Shown here: positions 21,558 to 29,109 of the stretch, in pieces
Layout of the letters: each line of letters begins with the position of its first letter
How positions within the stretch are numbered: the stretch's first letter is position 1
Source of the DNA: Oscillospiraceae bacterium
Lineage (GTDB): Bacteria; Bacillota; Clostridia; Oscillospirales; Oscillospiraceae
Length of the DNA stretch: 42,074 nt
Direction of reading: 5' to 3'
Assembly: GCA_017406005.1 (NCBI GenBank)
Contig: JAFQZI010000127.1
Span: 1-42,074, forward strand
Position numbers and translations under genes: made by a program
The notes under the pieces: model-generated
Database searches by the model: none
What the model saw: only the letters and a program-made list of their open reading frames with translations
Told to the model about the DNA's origin: nothing

Positions 21558-23149
21558 TTCTGATTCGAAATCTCCAGCTCCTGCCGGGAGAGAGCCCGGA
21601 GCTGCTTCCGAAAAAAGGTGCAAAAAAACTCCGGGTCCAGCCGCGGGAGATCCGGGAGATGCGTATCATCCGCCGCTCACTGGATGCCAGGCGCGGACAT
21701 CAGATTCATTATACCTTGAGTGCCGCCTTTTCGGTACAGGGAGAAGAGGACGCGCTGATTGCCAGGGCAAAGAGCCGGGACGTTTCTCTTTATCAGGAGC
21801 AGCCGCTCCCGCAATGGAAGGCCGCTCCGCAGAGCGGGGGTCGTCCGGCCGTCGTCGGATTCGGCCCGGCAGGCATGTTTGCAGCACTCGTGCTGGCGCG
21901 TGCCGGTATGCGGCCTCTGGTGATCGAGCGCGGGCAGGAAGTCTCCAAAAGGCAGGCGGCAGTGGAAACCTTCCGCCGGACGGGTATGCTGGATCCCGAG
22001 AGCAATGTCCAGTTCGGAGAGGGCGGGGCCGGTACGTTTTCGGACGGGAAGCTCAACACCGGCACACACGACGGGCGCATCCCGTTTGTTTTACAGACGT
22101 TTTATGAGCATGGTGCACCGGAAGCAGTCCTGTTCGATGCAAAGCCGCACATCGGTACGGATGTGCTTACCGGGGTTGTAAAAAGCATCCGGGAAGAAAT
22201 CCTTTCGCTAGGCGGGGAGATCCGCTTTGAAACCCGGCTGGAACGTCTCTGCCTCGACGGTAATACGCTGACAGCTCTGGAAGTGACGGGCCCGGGAGGA
22301 GATTATTCTGTCCCCTGCCGCCGGGCAATCCTCGCTGTCGGGCATTCCGCGCGTGATACGTTTGAAAACTTGTATGCCCAGGCTGTCCCGATGGAGCGCA
22401 AGGCCTTTTCCATGGGGGCGCGGATCGAGCATCTTCAGCGGGAAGTCAGTTTCGCACAGTACGGAAAAACCATGGATCTGCTCCCCCCGGCGGACTATTC
22501 CCTGAGCGTCCACCTGCCGGGCGGGGCAAGCGCCTATACCTTCTGCATGTGCCCGGGCGGCTATGTCTTTGCCGCAGCCAGCGAAGCGGGCGGAGTATGC
22601 ACCAACGGGATGAGCTACTCCGGCCGGAGCGGAACAAACGCCAATGCAGCACTGCTTGTGACGCTGCATCCGGAGGATTTCCCCGGGGAAGGGCCTCTCG
22701 CCGGGATGTTCTGGCAGCGCGAAATCGAACGAAAAGCGTATCTCTATGCCGCCTCTGCCGGGCCTTATGCGGCGCCTGCACAGCTGGTGGGGGATTTTCT
22801 GGCCGGCCGACCGAGCACTGGCCCGGGGCGAATCCTGCCGACCTACCTGCCCGGCGTGTGCTGGGGGGATCTGCATCAGGTCCTGCCGGAAAAAATCACA
22901 ACTGTCCTGGCGGAAGCGCTCCCGGCACTGGACCGCAAGCTGCAGGGTTTTGCCGATCCCCAGGCGGTGCTGACCGGGCCGGAAACCCGTTCCTCCTCCC
23001 CCGTACGTATTCTGCGCGGGGCGGACTGCCGGTCGGTTTCCGTGGTCGGGCTCTATCCCTGCGGCGAGGGGGCGGGCTATGCAGGGGGTATTACCTCTGC
23101 CGCGGTCGACGGTATCCGCTGCGCGGAAGCGGTATTAAATTTTACCTAG
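21554..23149 (+). CDS. FAD-dependent oxidoreductase, COG2509-like
   Basis: 531 residues. An N-terminal domain of about 100 residues (LRVQPREIREMRIIRRSLDA then RRGHQIHYTLSAAF) precedes the FAD domain: VVGFGPAGMFAALVLARAGM, VIERGQEVSKRQ, FGEGGAGTFSDGKLNTG. The C-terminus has the flavin-contacting LYPCGEGAGYAGGITSAAVDG. Proteins of this type are widespread, uncharacterised predicted dehydrogenases. GGGAGG nine bases before the overlapping ATG fixes the start. The 3' end overlaps ruvX (convergent) by 15 bases. Confidence 0.88.
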   Translation: MILIRNLQLLPGESPELLPKKGAKKLRVQPREIREMRIIRRSLDARRGHQIHYTLSAAFSVQGEEDALIARAKSRDVSLYQEQPLPQWKAAPQSGGRPAVVGFGPAGMFAALVLARAGMRPLVIERGQEVSKRQAAVETFRRTGMLDPESNVQFGEGGAGTFSDGKLNTGTHDGRIPFVLQTFYEHGAPEAVLFDAKPHIGTDVLTGVVKSIREEILSLGGEIRFETRLERLCLDGNTLTALEVTGPGGDYSVPCRRAILAVGHSARDTFENLYAQAVPMERKAFSMGARIEHLQREVSFAQYGKTMDLLPPADYSLSVHLPGGASAYTFCMCPGGYVFAAASEAGGVCTNGMSYSGRSGTNANAALLVTLHPEDFPGEGPLAGMFWQREIERKAYLYAASAGPYAAPAQLVGDFLAGRPSTGPGRILPTYLPGVCWGDLHQVLPEKITTVLAEALPALDRKLQGFADPQAVLTGPETRSSSPVRILRGADCRSVSVVGLYPCGEGAGYAGGITSAAVDGIRCAEAVLNFT

Positions 23150-23542
23150 ATAACCCTCCAGAATCAGGCTGGCGGCGACGGCATCCACGGTCTTGCGGTG
23201 TTTTTTTTCCTTCCTGCCGTTGGCGTGAAGAATCGCATGCGCTTCGATGCTGCTGCGCCGCTCATCCCATAAGACCACCGGCAGATCGGTAACGGTTTCC
23301 AGCAGAGCCTTGAAGGCTCTGCTTTTTTCTGCACGCGGGCCCTCTGTCCCGTCCATGTTCTTCGGCAGGCCGAGCACAAGGGTTTCCGCGTTGCGCGCGC
23401 TTGCCTCTTCCGCAATTCTTGCGGCGGCGCGCTCCATATTCCATTCTTCCATCGTCCAGGCATCTCCGCAGATGGTGCCGGTCGGATCCGAAACGGCGAG
23501 GCCGATGCGCGCATCGCCGTAGTCAATTGCCATGATTCTCAT
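23135..23542 (-). CDS. ruvX: Pre-16S rRNA nuclease / Holliday junction resolvase-like RuvX (YqgF)
   Basis: 135 residues, the normal length. RNase H-like fold with first acidic residue in MAIDYGDARIGLAVSDP, the block TLVLGLPKNMDGTEG, and DERRSSIEAH and the last acidic residue in KTVDAVAASLILEGYL. YqgF proteins mature the 5' end of 16S rRNA; a Holliday-junction role is also proposed. Start at 23542 has GAGG upstream; an ATG three codons later is possible. Confidence 0.95.
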   Translation of the reverse strand: MRIMAIDYGDARIGLAVSDPTGTICGDAWTMEEWNMERAAARIAEEASARNAETLVLGLPKNMDGTEGPRAEKSRAFKALLETVTDLPVVLWDERRSSIEAHAILHANGRKEKKHRKTVDAVAASLILEGYLGKI

Positions 23543-23572
23543 TCCTGTTTACCTCAAAGAAAAAGAAAATTG

Positions 23573-23650
23573 CCTCGTAATCAGTACAATGCAGGTTTCG
23601 CGCGAGAACAACAGGTTACTGCTTACGAACTGCTCCTTCGCGCGAACAAA
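23573..23650 (+). repeat. Structured intergenic repeat, subfamily B copy 2 (diverged)
   Basis: CCTCGTAATCAGTACAATGC, then arms TTCGCGCGA (23597-23605) and TCGCGCGAA (23638-23646). The core is changed (GTTACTGCTTACGAAC) but GTT/AAC can still pair. Lies upstream of ruvX, in opposite orientation to the adjoining copy B3. Confidence 0.6.
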
Positions 23651-23662
23651 AGGGGGAAAGAT

Positions 23663-23773
23663 AACTGTTCAGTCCCGTCCTTTCCTCTGCTCGCGACGGA
23701 GCACCGAAATCGAGGTACATTGTTATCTTCGCGAGCACCGGGTTTGCACTAATCACGAAGTGACTGAACAGTT
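23663..23773 (-). mobile_element. Subfamily B copy 3: MITE-like element with terminal inverted repeats
   Basis: 111 bases bounded by perfect 11-base inverted repeats AACTGTTCAGT (23663-23673) and ACTGAACAGTT (23763-23773). Inside, arms GCTCGCGA (23689-23696) / TCGCGAGC (23729-23736) enclose the shared core read on the minus strand (GAAATCGAGGTACATTG on plus). No coding capacity. It ends 12 bases after the folC stop. No clear target-site duplication is visible. Confidence 0.7.
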
Positions 23774-23785
23774 ACCAAGTTTGCT

Positions 23786-25054
23786 TTAGTAACAGCCGAA
23801 AAGTTCGCGAATCGGGCCGGCGAGATACAGCGAGCCTGCAGCGCATACCATGCCGCCCGTCTCTTTCGCCCGATCCGTTGCGGCGGAAACACCCTCTGCG
23901 ACCGACGGATACGCACTTGCCTTCCAGCCGGCAGAGCGCAGAAAGGCGGCGAGGTCTTCTGCCGGCAGGGCTCGCGGGCTGTCGGGGGTAACGCAGCAGA
24001 TTTCATCGGATACGGAACGGAGAAGGGAGAAGATCGAAGCGTAGTCCTTGTCCTTCATCACACCGGCGAGCAGAATGCGTTTCTGCCCGGGGAAGTAATG
24101 CAGCAGGTTTTCGGCGAGTTCTTCCGCACACTGCGGGTTGTGCCCGCCGTCCAGGATAAAATACGGGTCATCGGAAAGCACTTCAAAACGCGCCGGCCAG
24201 GAGACGGCGTACAGCCCGTGCTCCAGCGCTTCCCTGCTGATCTTCCAGCCCTTTTCACGCAGCACATCGATGGCTTCGATCACGGTGGCTGCATTTCTGC
24301 GCTGATAGGCCCCAACGAGCGGGATGGCATACGGCTCTCCCCGGTAGGAGAATACCTGTCCGTCCAGACTGTCAAATTCCGGTTCAATCCGGGAGAAATC
24401 TGCCCTGTGCAGCCTTGCGCCGAGTCGTCGGCAGGTCTCTTCAATAACGGCTTCAGCTTCCCGGCTCTGCCGGTAAAGCACGCAGTCACAGTCCGGCTTC
24501 AGAATGCCGGCTTTTTCTGCAGCGATCTCCGAGATCGTGTTGCCGAGAATCCTGGTGTGATCCAGCCCGATGTTCATGATCACGCAGGCCTCCGGGCCTT
24601 CTATGCTGTTGGTGGCGTCGTACCGCCCGCCGAGTCCGGTTTCCAGCACCGCAATATCACAGTGCTGTGCGGCAAACCAGAGAAAAGCGCAGGCTGTCAT
24701 CATCTCAAAAGCCGTGGGGTGCTCTGCCATGGCCTCCGCCGCTTTCCGGACGGCGGTGGCATGCTCTGCCAGCGCCTCATCTTCGATTTCCCTTCCGTTG
24801 ATCTGCATGCGCTCGTTGAAGCGGTGCAGATAGGGGGAGGTGAAGAGCCCCGTGCGATACCCTGCGGCCTTCAGCACGGAGGCGGTCATTGCCGCGCAGC
24901 TTCCTTTCCCGTTGGTCCCTGCGATGTGGACAGCCCGGAAAGCTTTCTGCGGTTCGCCGAGCGCGGATAACAGCGCCCGGGTGCGCCCAAGTCCCGGTTC
25001 GCCCCCGAACCACGTTGTGGAATTGATGTATTCAAGAGACTCCTTGTAATTCAT
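23786..25054 (-). CDS. folC: Folylpolyglutamate synthase / dihydrofolate synthase
   Basis: 422 residues, typical for FolC, which adds glutamate to folates (and dihydropteroate) in the cytoplasm. Mur-ligase-like P-loop AVHIAGTNGKGSCAAMTASV (GTNGKGS at 46-52), folate-site LFTSPYLHRFNERMQING, and the family blocks VLETGLGGRYDATN, IGLDHTRILG, and FILDGGHNPQCAEELAENL. The ATG at 25054 has GGAAA upstream; the open frame continues 157 codons further but those contain non-coding repeat A7 and a promoter region, so the longer start is rejected. Confidence 0.95.
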   Translation of the reverse strand: MNYKESLEYINSTTWFGGEPGLGRTRALLSALGEPQKAFRAVHIAGTNGKGSCAAMTASVLKAAGYRTGLFTSPYLHRFNERMQINGREIEDEALAEHATAVRKAAEAMAEHPTAFEMMTACAFLWFAAQHCDIAVLETGLGGRYDATNSIEGPEACVIMNIGLDHTRILGNTISEIAAEKAGILKPDCDCVLYRQSREAEAVIEETCRRLGARLHRADFSRIEPEFDSLDGQVFSYRGEPYAIPLVGAYQRRNAATVIEAIDVLREKGWKISREALEHGLYAVSWPARFEVLSDDPYFILDGGHNPQCAEELAENLLHYFPGQKRILLAGVMKDKDYASIFSLLRSVSDEICCVTPDSPRALPAEDLAAFLRSAGWKASAYPSVAEGVSAATDRAKETGGMVCAAGSLYLAGPIRELFGCY

Positions 25055-25084
25055 ATGCTTTCCTTTTCTGATGATCAGGTATCT

Positions 25085-25152
25085 CGCGGCCGGTGCACAG
25101 CAGATTGCGCGGAAGGGAATGTTTAGCACGCTTCCGGTGCTCTGTCCGCACT
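25085..25152 (+). repeat. Structured intergenic repeat, subfamily A copy 7
   Basis: CGCGGCCGGTGCACAGCAG then TGCGCGGA (25106-25113) facing TCCGCACT (25145-25152) with one mismatch near the end; inner stem AGCAC (25125-25129) / GTGCT (25137-25141), one pair longer than in other copies. Located between the divergent folC and rpmG genes. Confidence 0.72.
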
Positions 25153-25244
25153 GAAAAAGGGAATGGCTGTAGCACTGGAGTAAATAAATTATAATATATG
25201 CATCAAATTTCTGCAAGAAAAACAACAGAATCATAAAAATTTGA

Positions 25245-25273
25245 TTGACTTTCTCCCTCTCCTGTGCTATTCT
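25245..25273 (+). promoter_or_regulatory. Promoter of rpmG-secE-nusG-rplK-rplA
   Basis: TTGACT (25245-25250), 17-base spacer, TATTCT (25268-25273). It gives a long leader of about 195 bases before rpmG. Confidence 0.72.
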
Positions 25274-25280
25274 AACTCTA

Positions 25281-25414
25281 CCTGTGCGGATCGGTGTTCC
25301 GGCCGTTTCAGGGAGGCATGCCTCAGGCGAAGCCGCAATTGTTTTCACAGGCACGAACAGGTGCCTGTCGTGCGCTCGCCCGGCATCCGGTTCTCCGGCT
25401 GTCAGGCGTTTTTT
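25281..25414 (+). promoter_or_regulatory. Structured leader with terminator-like hairpin (possible attenuator)
   Basis: The rpmG leader holds several stems: ACAGGCAC (25347-25354) / GTGCCTGT (25361-25368), a perfect 8-bp hairpin with a 6-base loop; CCTGTG (25281-25286), which could instead pair with CACAGG (25346-25351); and a GC-rich fold from CGCC (25377-25380) to GGCG (25405-25408) with inner CCGG/CCGG, followed directly by TTTTTT (25409-25414). The last looks like an intrinsic terminator before the ribosome binding site of rpmG. The mutually exclusive pairings suggest attenuation, but no known riboswitch motif is recognised. It could also end a short separate RNA. Confidence 0.45.
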
Positions 25415-25475
25415 GATGGCTTCCGATGAGGCTTGAAATCCAAACAGCAAAAATTTAGTAGGAGGTGCCGTAAGA

Positions 25476-25637
25476 ATGGCTGCAGACGCAAGAGTAAAAA
25501 TTACACTCAGATGCGAGGAATGCAAGCAGAGAAACTACAATACGATGAAGAACAAGAAAAACACAAGCGGAAAAGTTGAACTTCAGAAGTATTGCCCCTT
25601 CTGCAGAAAGCATACCAAGCATGTTGAAACGAAGTAA
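25476..25637 (+). CDS. rpmG: Ribosomal protein bL33
   Basis: 53 residues, too short for many gene callers: starts [20 protein letters not shown], ends [15 protein letters not shown]. Two CxxC pairs (CEEC, CPFC) make it the zinc-binding C+ form of L33. GGAGG lies about 10 bases upstream. First gene of the rpmG-secE-nusG-rplK-rplA operon, a common gene order in Bacillota. Confidence 0.97.
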   Translation: MAADARVKITLRCEECKQRNYNTMKNKKNTSGKVELQKYCPFCRKHTKHVETK

Positions 25638-25658
25638 CTTCTGAAAGGATGTGTGAAA

Positions 25659-25931
25659 ATGGCTGAAGAAACCAAAACCAATTCTGCCCCCGCAAAAGCC
25701 GTCACCGCCGTTAAGAAGGACGAAACCAAATTGACCTTCTGGCAGAAGATCGGCAAATGGTTCCGTGAGATGAAGAGCGAACTCAGGAAGGTCATCTGGC
25801 CGACGAAAGATCAGCTCGTCAAAAACTCCCTTGTCTCACTCGGTATGATCCTGATCTCCTCCGTTGTGATCTGGAGCTTCGATGAGATAGCCCAGCTGCT
25901 GGTGAAGGCTCTGCTCACCCTTGCAGGTTAA
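25659..25931 (+). CDS. secE: Preprotein translocase subunit SecE
   Basis: 90 residues with a single C-terminal membrane helix (SLVSLGMILISSVVIWSFDE) preceded by the conserved amphipathic stretch FREMKSELRKVIWPTKDQLV. SecE clamps SecY in the protein export channel. A Lys/Ala-rich N-terminal extension of about 25 residues is mild for the family. AAAGGA is 9 bases before the ATG; the GTG two codons upstream is less likely. Confidence 0.96.
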   Translation: MAEETKTNSAPAKAVTAVKKDETKLTFWQKIGKWFREMKSELRKVIWPTKDQLVKNSLVSLGMILISSVVIWSFDEIAQLLVKALLTLAG

Positions 25932-25936
25932 GAGCA

Positions 25937-26464
25937 ATGGCAGAAACGCCGAAATGGTATGTCGTTCATACCTATTCCGGGTATGAAAATGCAGTTGCCG
26001 CTGCGGTGATGAAAGCAGCGGAAAACCGCAGGATGACGGATCTGATCCAGGAAGTGAAAATCCCGATGGAGACGGTGACGGAGTTTACCGACGCCGGAGA
26101 GAAGACGATAGAACGGAAAGTCTTTCCGGGCTATGTCCTCATCAAAATGATCCTGACGGATGACAGCTGGCATCTTGTCCATAATGTTCGCGGTGCGACA
26201 GGCTTTGTCGGTGCAGACGGCAAAGCGATTCCCCTGACAGAGCAGGAAATTTACGATCTGGGTGTCGAACACAAAGAGATCCACGTCGGATACGCGGTCG
26301 GCGATACCGTCCGTGTGGCGGACGGACCTCTGATGGGCTTCCTCGGCAAGGTTGAGGAGCTTGACATCGAAGGCAACACGGTCAGCGTAGTTGTCTCCAT
26401 GTTCGGCAGAGAAACTCCGGTAGAGCTGGAGCTTGACCAGGTCGAACCTCTCACGGATGCGTGA
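25937..26464 (+). CDS. nusG: Transcription termination/antitermination factor NusG
   Basis: 175 residues, standard. N-terminal NGN domain (KWYVVHTYSGYENAVAAAVM; FPGYVLIKMILTDDSWHLV with RGATGFVG) and C-terminal KOW domain (VGDTVRVADGPLMGFLGKVE). It binds RNA polymerase and couples it to the ribosome or modulates pausing. Begins 5 bases after the secE stop. Confidence 0.97.
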   Translation: MAETPKWYVVHTYSGYENAVAAAVMKAAENRRMTDLIQEVKIPMETVTEFTDAGEKTIERKVFPGYVLIKMILTDDSWHLVHNVRGATGFVGADGKAIPLTEQEIYDLGVEHKEIHVGYAVGDTVRVADGPLMGFLGKVEELDIEGNTVSVVVSMFGRETPVELELDQVEPLTDA

Positions 26465-26499
26465 AATATAAATACTGATGAAGAAAGAGGTGCTTTCAC

Positions 26500-26925
26500 T
26501 TGGCACAGAAAGTTGTAGGATACGTTAGATTCCAGGTTCCCGCCGGCAAGGCTACGCCGGCTCCCCCGGTCGGCCCGGCCCTCGGCCAGTACGGCGTCAA
26601 TATCGGTCAGTTCACGAAGGACTTTAATGAGCGTACCAAGGGTGATATGGGTCTCATGATCCCGGTTGTCATTACCGTCTATGCTGACCACAGCTTCACG
26701 TTTGTTACCAAAACGCCTCCCGCTGCCCTCCTCATCAAGAAGGCCTGCGGAATTGAGACTGCTTCCGGTGTCCCCCAGAGAGACAAGGTTGCAACGATCA
26801 GCAAGGAAGATGTCCGCAAGATCGCCGAGCAGAAGATGCCCGACCTGAACTGCACGGATATTGATTCCGCCATGAGCATGATCGCCGGCACCTGCCGTTC
26901 GATGGGCGTTATCGTCGGAGACTGA
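26500..26925 (+). CDS. rplK: Ribosomal protein uL11
   Basis: 141 residues, normal length: [40 protein letters not shown], and the RNA-binding C-terminal domain with [17 protein letters not shown]11 forms the stalk base and GTPase-associated centre. It starts with TTG (26500-26502), preceded by AAAGAGGTG; no in-frame ATG fits the conserved N-terminus, so the rare start is well supported and may temper expression. Confidence 0.97.
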   Translation: MAQKVVGYVRFQVPAGKATPAPPVGPALGQYGVNIGQFTKDFNERTKGDMGLMIPVVITVYADHSFTFVTKTPPAALLIKKACGIETASGVPQRDKVATISKEDVRKIAEQKMPDLNCTDIDSAMSMIAGTCRSMGVIVGD

Positions 26926-26942
26926 CAGGAGGTTGCAGAAAG

Positions 26943-27635
26943 ATGTTCAGAAGCAAGAATTACAAAGAGAGCGCTAAGCTCGTTGATAAATCCGTCCTTT
27001 ATGATGCACAGGACGCATTCAAGCTCGTTTGCGATGCCAGCAAGGCCAAGTTCGATGAGACGGTCGAGCTGCATGTCAAGCTCGGTGTTGACGGTCGTCA
27101 TGCTGACCAGCAGGTCCGCGGCGCTATCGTTCTCCCGAACGGCACCGGCAAAACGGTCCGCGTGCTGGTATTCTGCAAGCCGGAGCGCGTAGAGGAAGCC
27201 CTTGGCGCCGGTGCAGATTATGCAGGCGGCCAGGATCTCGTAGAGAAGATTCAGAAGGAAAACTGGTTTGAGTTTGATACCGTGATTGCCTCCCCCGATA
27301 TGATGGGTGTTGTCGGCCGTCTCGGTAAAATCCTCGGCCCGAAGGGCCTTATGCCTTCCCCGAAGGCCGGCACGGTGACCCCGAACATTGCCCAGGCCAT
27401 CCAGGAAGCCAAAGCCGGTAAGGTGGAGTACCGTCTGGACAAGACGAATATCATCCACTGCCCCATCGGCAAGGTCAGCTTCGGTTCGGAAAAGCTGATG
27501 GAGAACTATGTCGCTCTGATCAGCGCTATCATCAAAGCAAAGCCGGCAAGCGCAAAGGGTCAGTACATCCGCTCCTGCGTCACGGCCTCCACCATGGGCC
27601 CCGGCGTCAAAATCAACGCTCAGAAGCAGCTTTGA
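26943..27635 (+). CDS. rplA: Ribosomal protein uL1
   Basis: 230 residues: [20 protein letters not shown] at the start, L1 signature GILGPKG-like [20 protein letters not shown], and the C-terminal [21 protein letters not shown]1 forms the mobile stalk that handles E-site tRNA. AGGAGG precedes the ATG. A strong terminator follows, so rplJ-rplL, usually next in Bacillota, are not attached here. Confidence 0.97.
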   Translation: MFRSKNYKESAKLVDKSVLYDAQDAFKLVCDASKAKFDETVELHVKLGVDGRHADQQVRGAIVLPNGTGKTVRVLVFCKPERVEEALGAGADYAGGQDLVEKIQKENWFEFDTVIASPDMMGVVGRLGKILGPKGLMPSPKAGTVTPNIAQAIQEAKAGKVEYRLDKTNIIHCPIGKVSFGSEKLMENYVALISAIIKAKPASAKGQYIRSCVTASTMGPGVKINAQKQL

Positions 27636-27642
27636 TCAAGTG

Positions 27643-27671
27643 AAAACCCCCCGCCGGCGGCGGGGGGTTTT
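27643..27671 (+). terminator. Intrinsic terminator of the rplKA operon
   Basis: AAAACCCCCCGCC-GGC-GGCGGGGGGTTTT, a very GC-rich perfect stem flanked by A and T runs, seven bases after rplA; potentially bidirectional. Confidence 0.93.
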
Positions 27672-27684
27672 AATGTCTTATAGT

Positions 27685-27802
27685 AACTGTTCAGTTCTGT
27701 TCTTCCCACAATACTAAGCTCGCGCCCGCGCAACAAAATCGAGGTACAATATTGTTCGCGCGAGCACTTGGTTCGCACTGATCACGAGGGGACTGAACAG
27801 TT
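27685..27802 (-). mobile_element. Subfamily B copy 4: MITE-like element with terminal inverted repeats
   Basis: 118 bases bounded by AACTGTTCAGT (27685-27695) and ACTGAACAGTT (27792-27802), the same perfect ends as copy B3. Inside, arms GCTCGCGC (27718-27725) / GCGCGAGC (27758-27765) flank AACAAAATCGAGGTACAATA, the core on the minus strand. No coding capacity. It sits 5 bases after the stop of the oxidoreductase gamma gene, a position parallel to B3 behind folC. Confidence 0.75.
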
Positions 27803-27807
27803 CCCCA

Positions 27808-28362
27808 TTATAAATCTTTCCAGCGTTCCTTCGCCATTTCTTTTCCGGCGAGGAGTGCTTTTTTGTTCCCTTCGAGGAATCTTGCCTTGCGCTCGCCGAG
27901 CTCAATGCGGATCGCCTCGATCATTTTATCGGTGTCGACAATGTCGCATTTCTCCATCATGGCACCGAGGATCGCCACGTTGGCGCCTTTCGGATTGCCG
28001 ATAGCATCCGCAATATGCTGGGCATCGCAGTAGATCACGTCAATGTCGTCACGCACTGCCTTTCGGTCGATGATGGAGCTGTTGATGACCAGCAGCCCGC
28101 CCGGGCGGACGTGGGATTCAAACTTGTCCAGGGATGGCTCATTCATGGCGATAATGACATCCGCCTGATCCACCAGCGGGGAAGCCACCGGATCATCACT
28201 TACGATCACCGAGCAGTTTGCCGTGCCGCCGCGCATTTCCGGCCCGTAGGACGGCAGCCACGAGACGTGTTTTCCGTCCAGCATGCAGGCCATCGCGAGG
28301 AATTTCCCGATCAGCAGCATGCCTTGCCCGCCGAAGCCGGCAAAAATGAATTCTTTCGTCAT
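27808..28362 (-). CDS. 2-oxoacid:ferredoxin oxidoreductase, gamma subunit
   Basis: 184 residues, typical of the gamma/gamma-like subunit of pyruvate/2-oxoisovalerate/2-oxoglutarate:ferredoxin oxidoreductases. N-terminal FAGFGGQGMLLIGKFLAMAC, then WLPSYGPEMRGGTANCSVIV, both family hallmarks. Last gene of the operon; its start overlaps the beta stop (ATGA). The complex oxidises a 2-oxoacid with CoA, giving acyl-CoA, CO2 and reduced ferredoxin in the cytoplasm. Confidence 0.92.
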   Translation of the reverse strand: MTKEFIFAGFGGQGMLLIGKFLAMACMLDGKHVSWLPSYGPEMRGGTANCSVIVSDDPVASPLVDQADVIIAMNEPSLDKFESHVRPGGLLVINSSIIDRKAVRDDIDVIYCDAQHIADAIGNPKGANVAILGAMMEKCDIVDTDKMIEAIRIELGERKARFLEGNKKALLAGKEMAKERWKDL

Positions 28363-29108
28363 TTGCCTTCAGCCCCCTTGTCTTTGTATACGCCGAGCGG
28401 ATAATACGGGATCATGTTCTCTTCCAGCCATTTCATGGCTTCCACCGGGCTCAGCCCCCAGTTCGTCGGGCAGGTGGAGAGCACCTCGATCAGGCAGAAG
28501 CCCTTGCCCGCTTTCTCGTATTCAAACGCCTTCTTGATGGCTTTTTTGGTTTTAATGATATTTGCGTTGGTGTCGACGGCGCAGCGCTCGATATAGTAGG
28601 CGCCGGGAACCTGCGAGAGCATCTCGCTTATTCTGATCGGGGCGCCGCACCAGGCCTCGTCACGGCCGAAGGGGGAGGTTGTCGTCCGCTGGCCGACCAG
28701 GGTGGTCGGAGCCATCTGGCCGCCCGTCATGCCGTAAATCGCGTTGTTGACGAAGATCGTGACGATTTTTTCGCCGCGGTGTGCAGCATGGACGATCTCC
28801 GCCGTGCCGATGGAGGCGAGGTCGCCGTCTCCCTGATACGTGAAGACGAGGGTGTCCGGCTTTGCACGCTTGACGCCGGTCGCCACAGCCGGTGCACGCC
28901 CGTGGGCGGCTTCCAGCATGTCACAGTTGAAGTAATCGTAGGCAAAGACAGAGCATCCCACAGGTGCCACGCCTGCGATTTTTTCGCCCATTCCGCTCTC
29001 CTCCAGGCACTCCGCCACGAGGCGATGGATGATGCCGTGGTTGCAGCCCGGGCAGTAGTGGAACGGCTTCTCTGTCAGATAAGAGGTTTTCTCAAAAAGT
29101 ACAGACAT
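28359..29108 (-). CDS. 2-oxoacid:ferredoxin oxidoreductase, beta (thiamine diphosphate) subunit
   Basis: 249 residues. Binds thiamine diphosphate through TYQGDGDLASIGTAEIVHAA and the following NNAIYGMTGGQMAPTT. The N-terminal HYCPGCNHG and CSVF cysteines are typical. The beta subunit holds the reaction centre with alpha. It follows alpha by one base and overlaps gamma, giving strict co-translation. Confidence 0.92.
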   Translation of the reverse strand: MSVLFEKTSYLTEKPFHYCPGCNHGIIHRLVAECLEESGMGEKIAGVAPVGCSVFAYDYFNCDMLEAAHGRAPAVATGVKRAKPDTLVFTYQGDGDLASIGTAEIVHAAHRGEKIVTIFVNNAIYGMTGGQMAPTTLVGQRTTTSPFGRDEAWCGAPIRISEMLSQVPGAYYIERCAVDTNANIIKTKKAIKKAFEYEKAGKGFCLIEVLSTCPTNWGLSPVEAMKWLEENMIPYYPLGVYKDKGAEGK

Positions 29109-29109
29109 G

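Noticed and set aside
25281-25414. Leader of rpmG as SRP RNA, 6S RNA or a T-box
   Set aside because: The conserved SRP tetraloop region and the T-box AGGGTGG-type motif are absent; structure and position fit an attenuator better.
25055-25525. Long N-terminal extension of FolC
   Set aside because: The added frame covers repeat A7 and the rpmG promoter and leader; the ATG at 25054 has a ribosome binding site and begins the conserved protein.
10692-27802. Repeats A/B as intrinsic terminators
   Set aside because: No T-run follows the arms, several copies lie upstream of genes or in divergent regions, and real terminators stand next to them.
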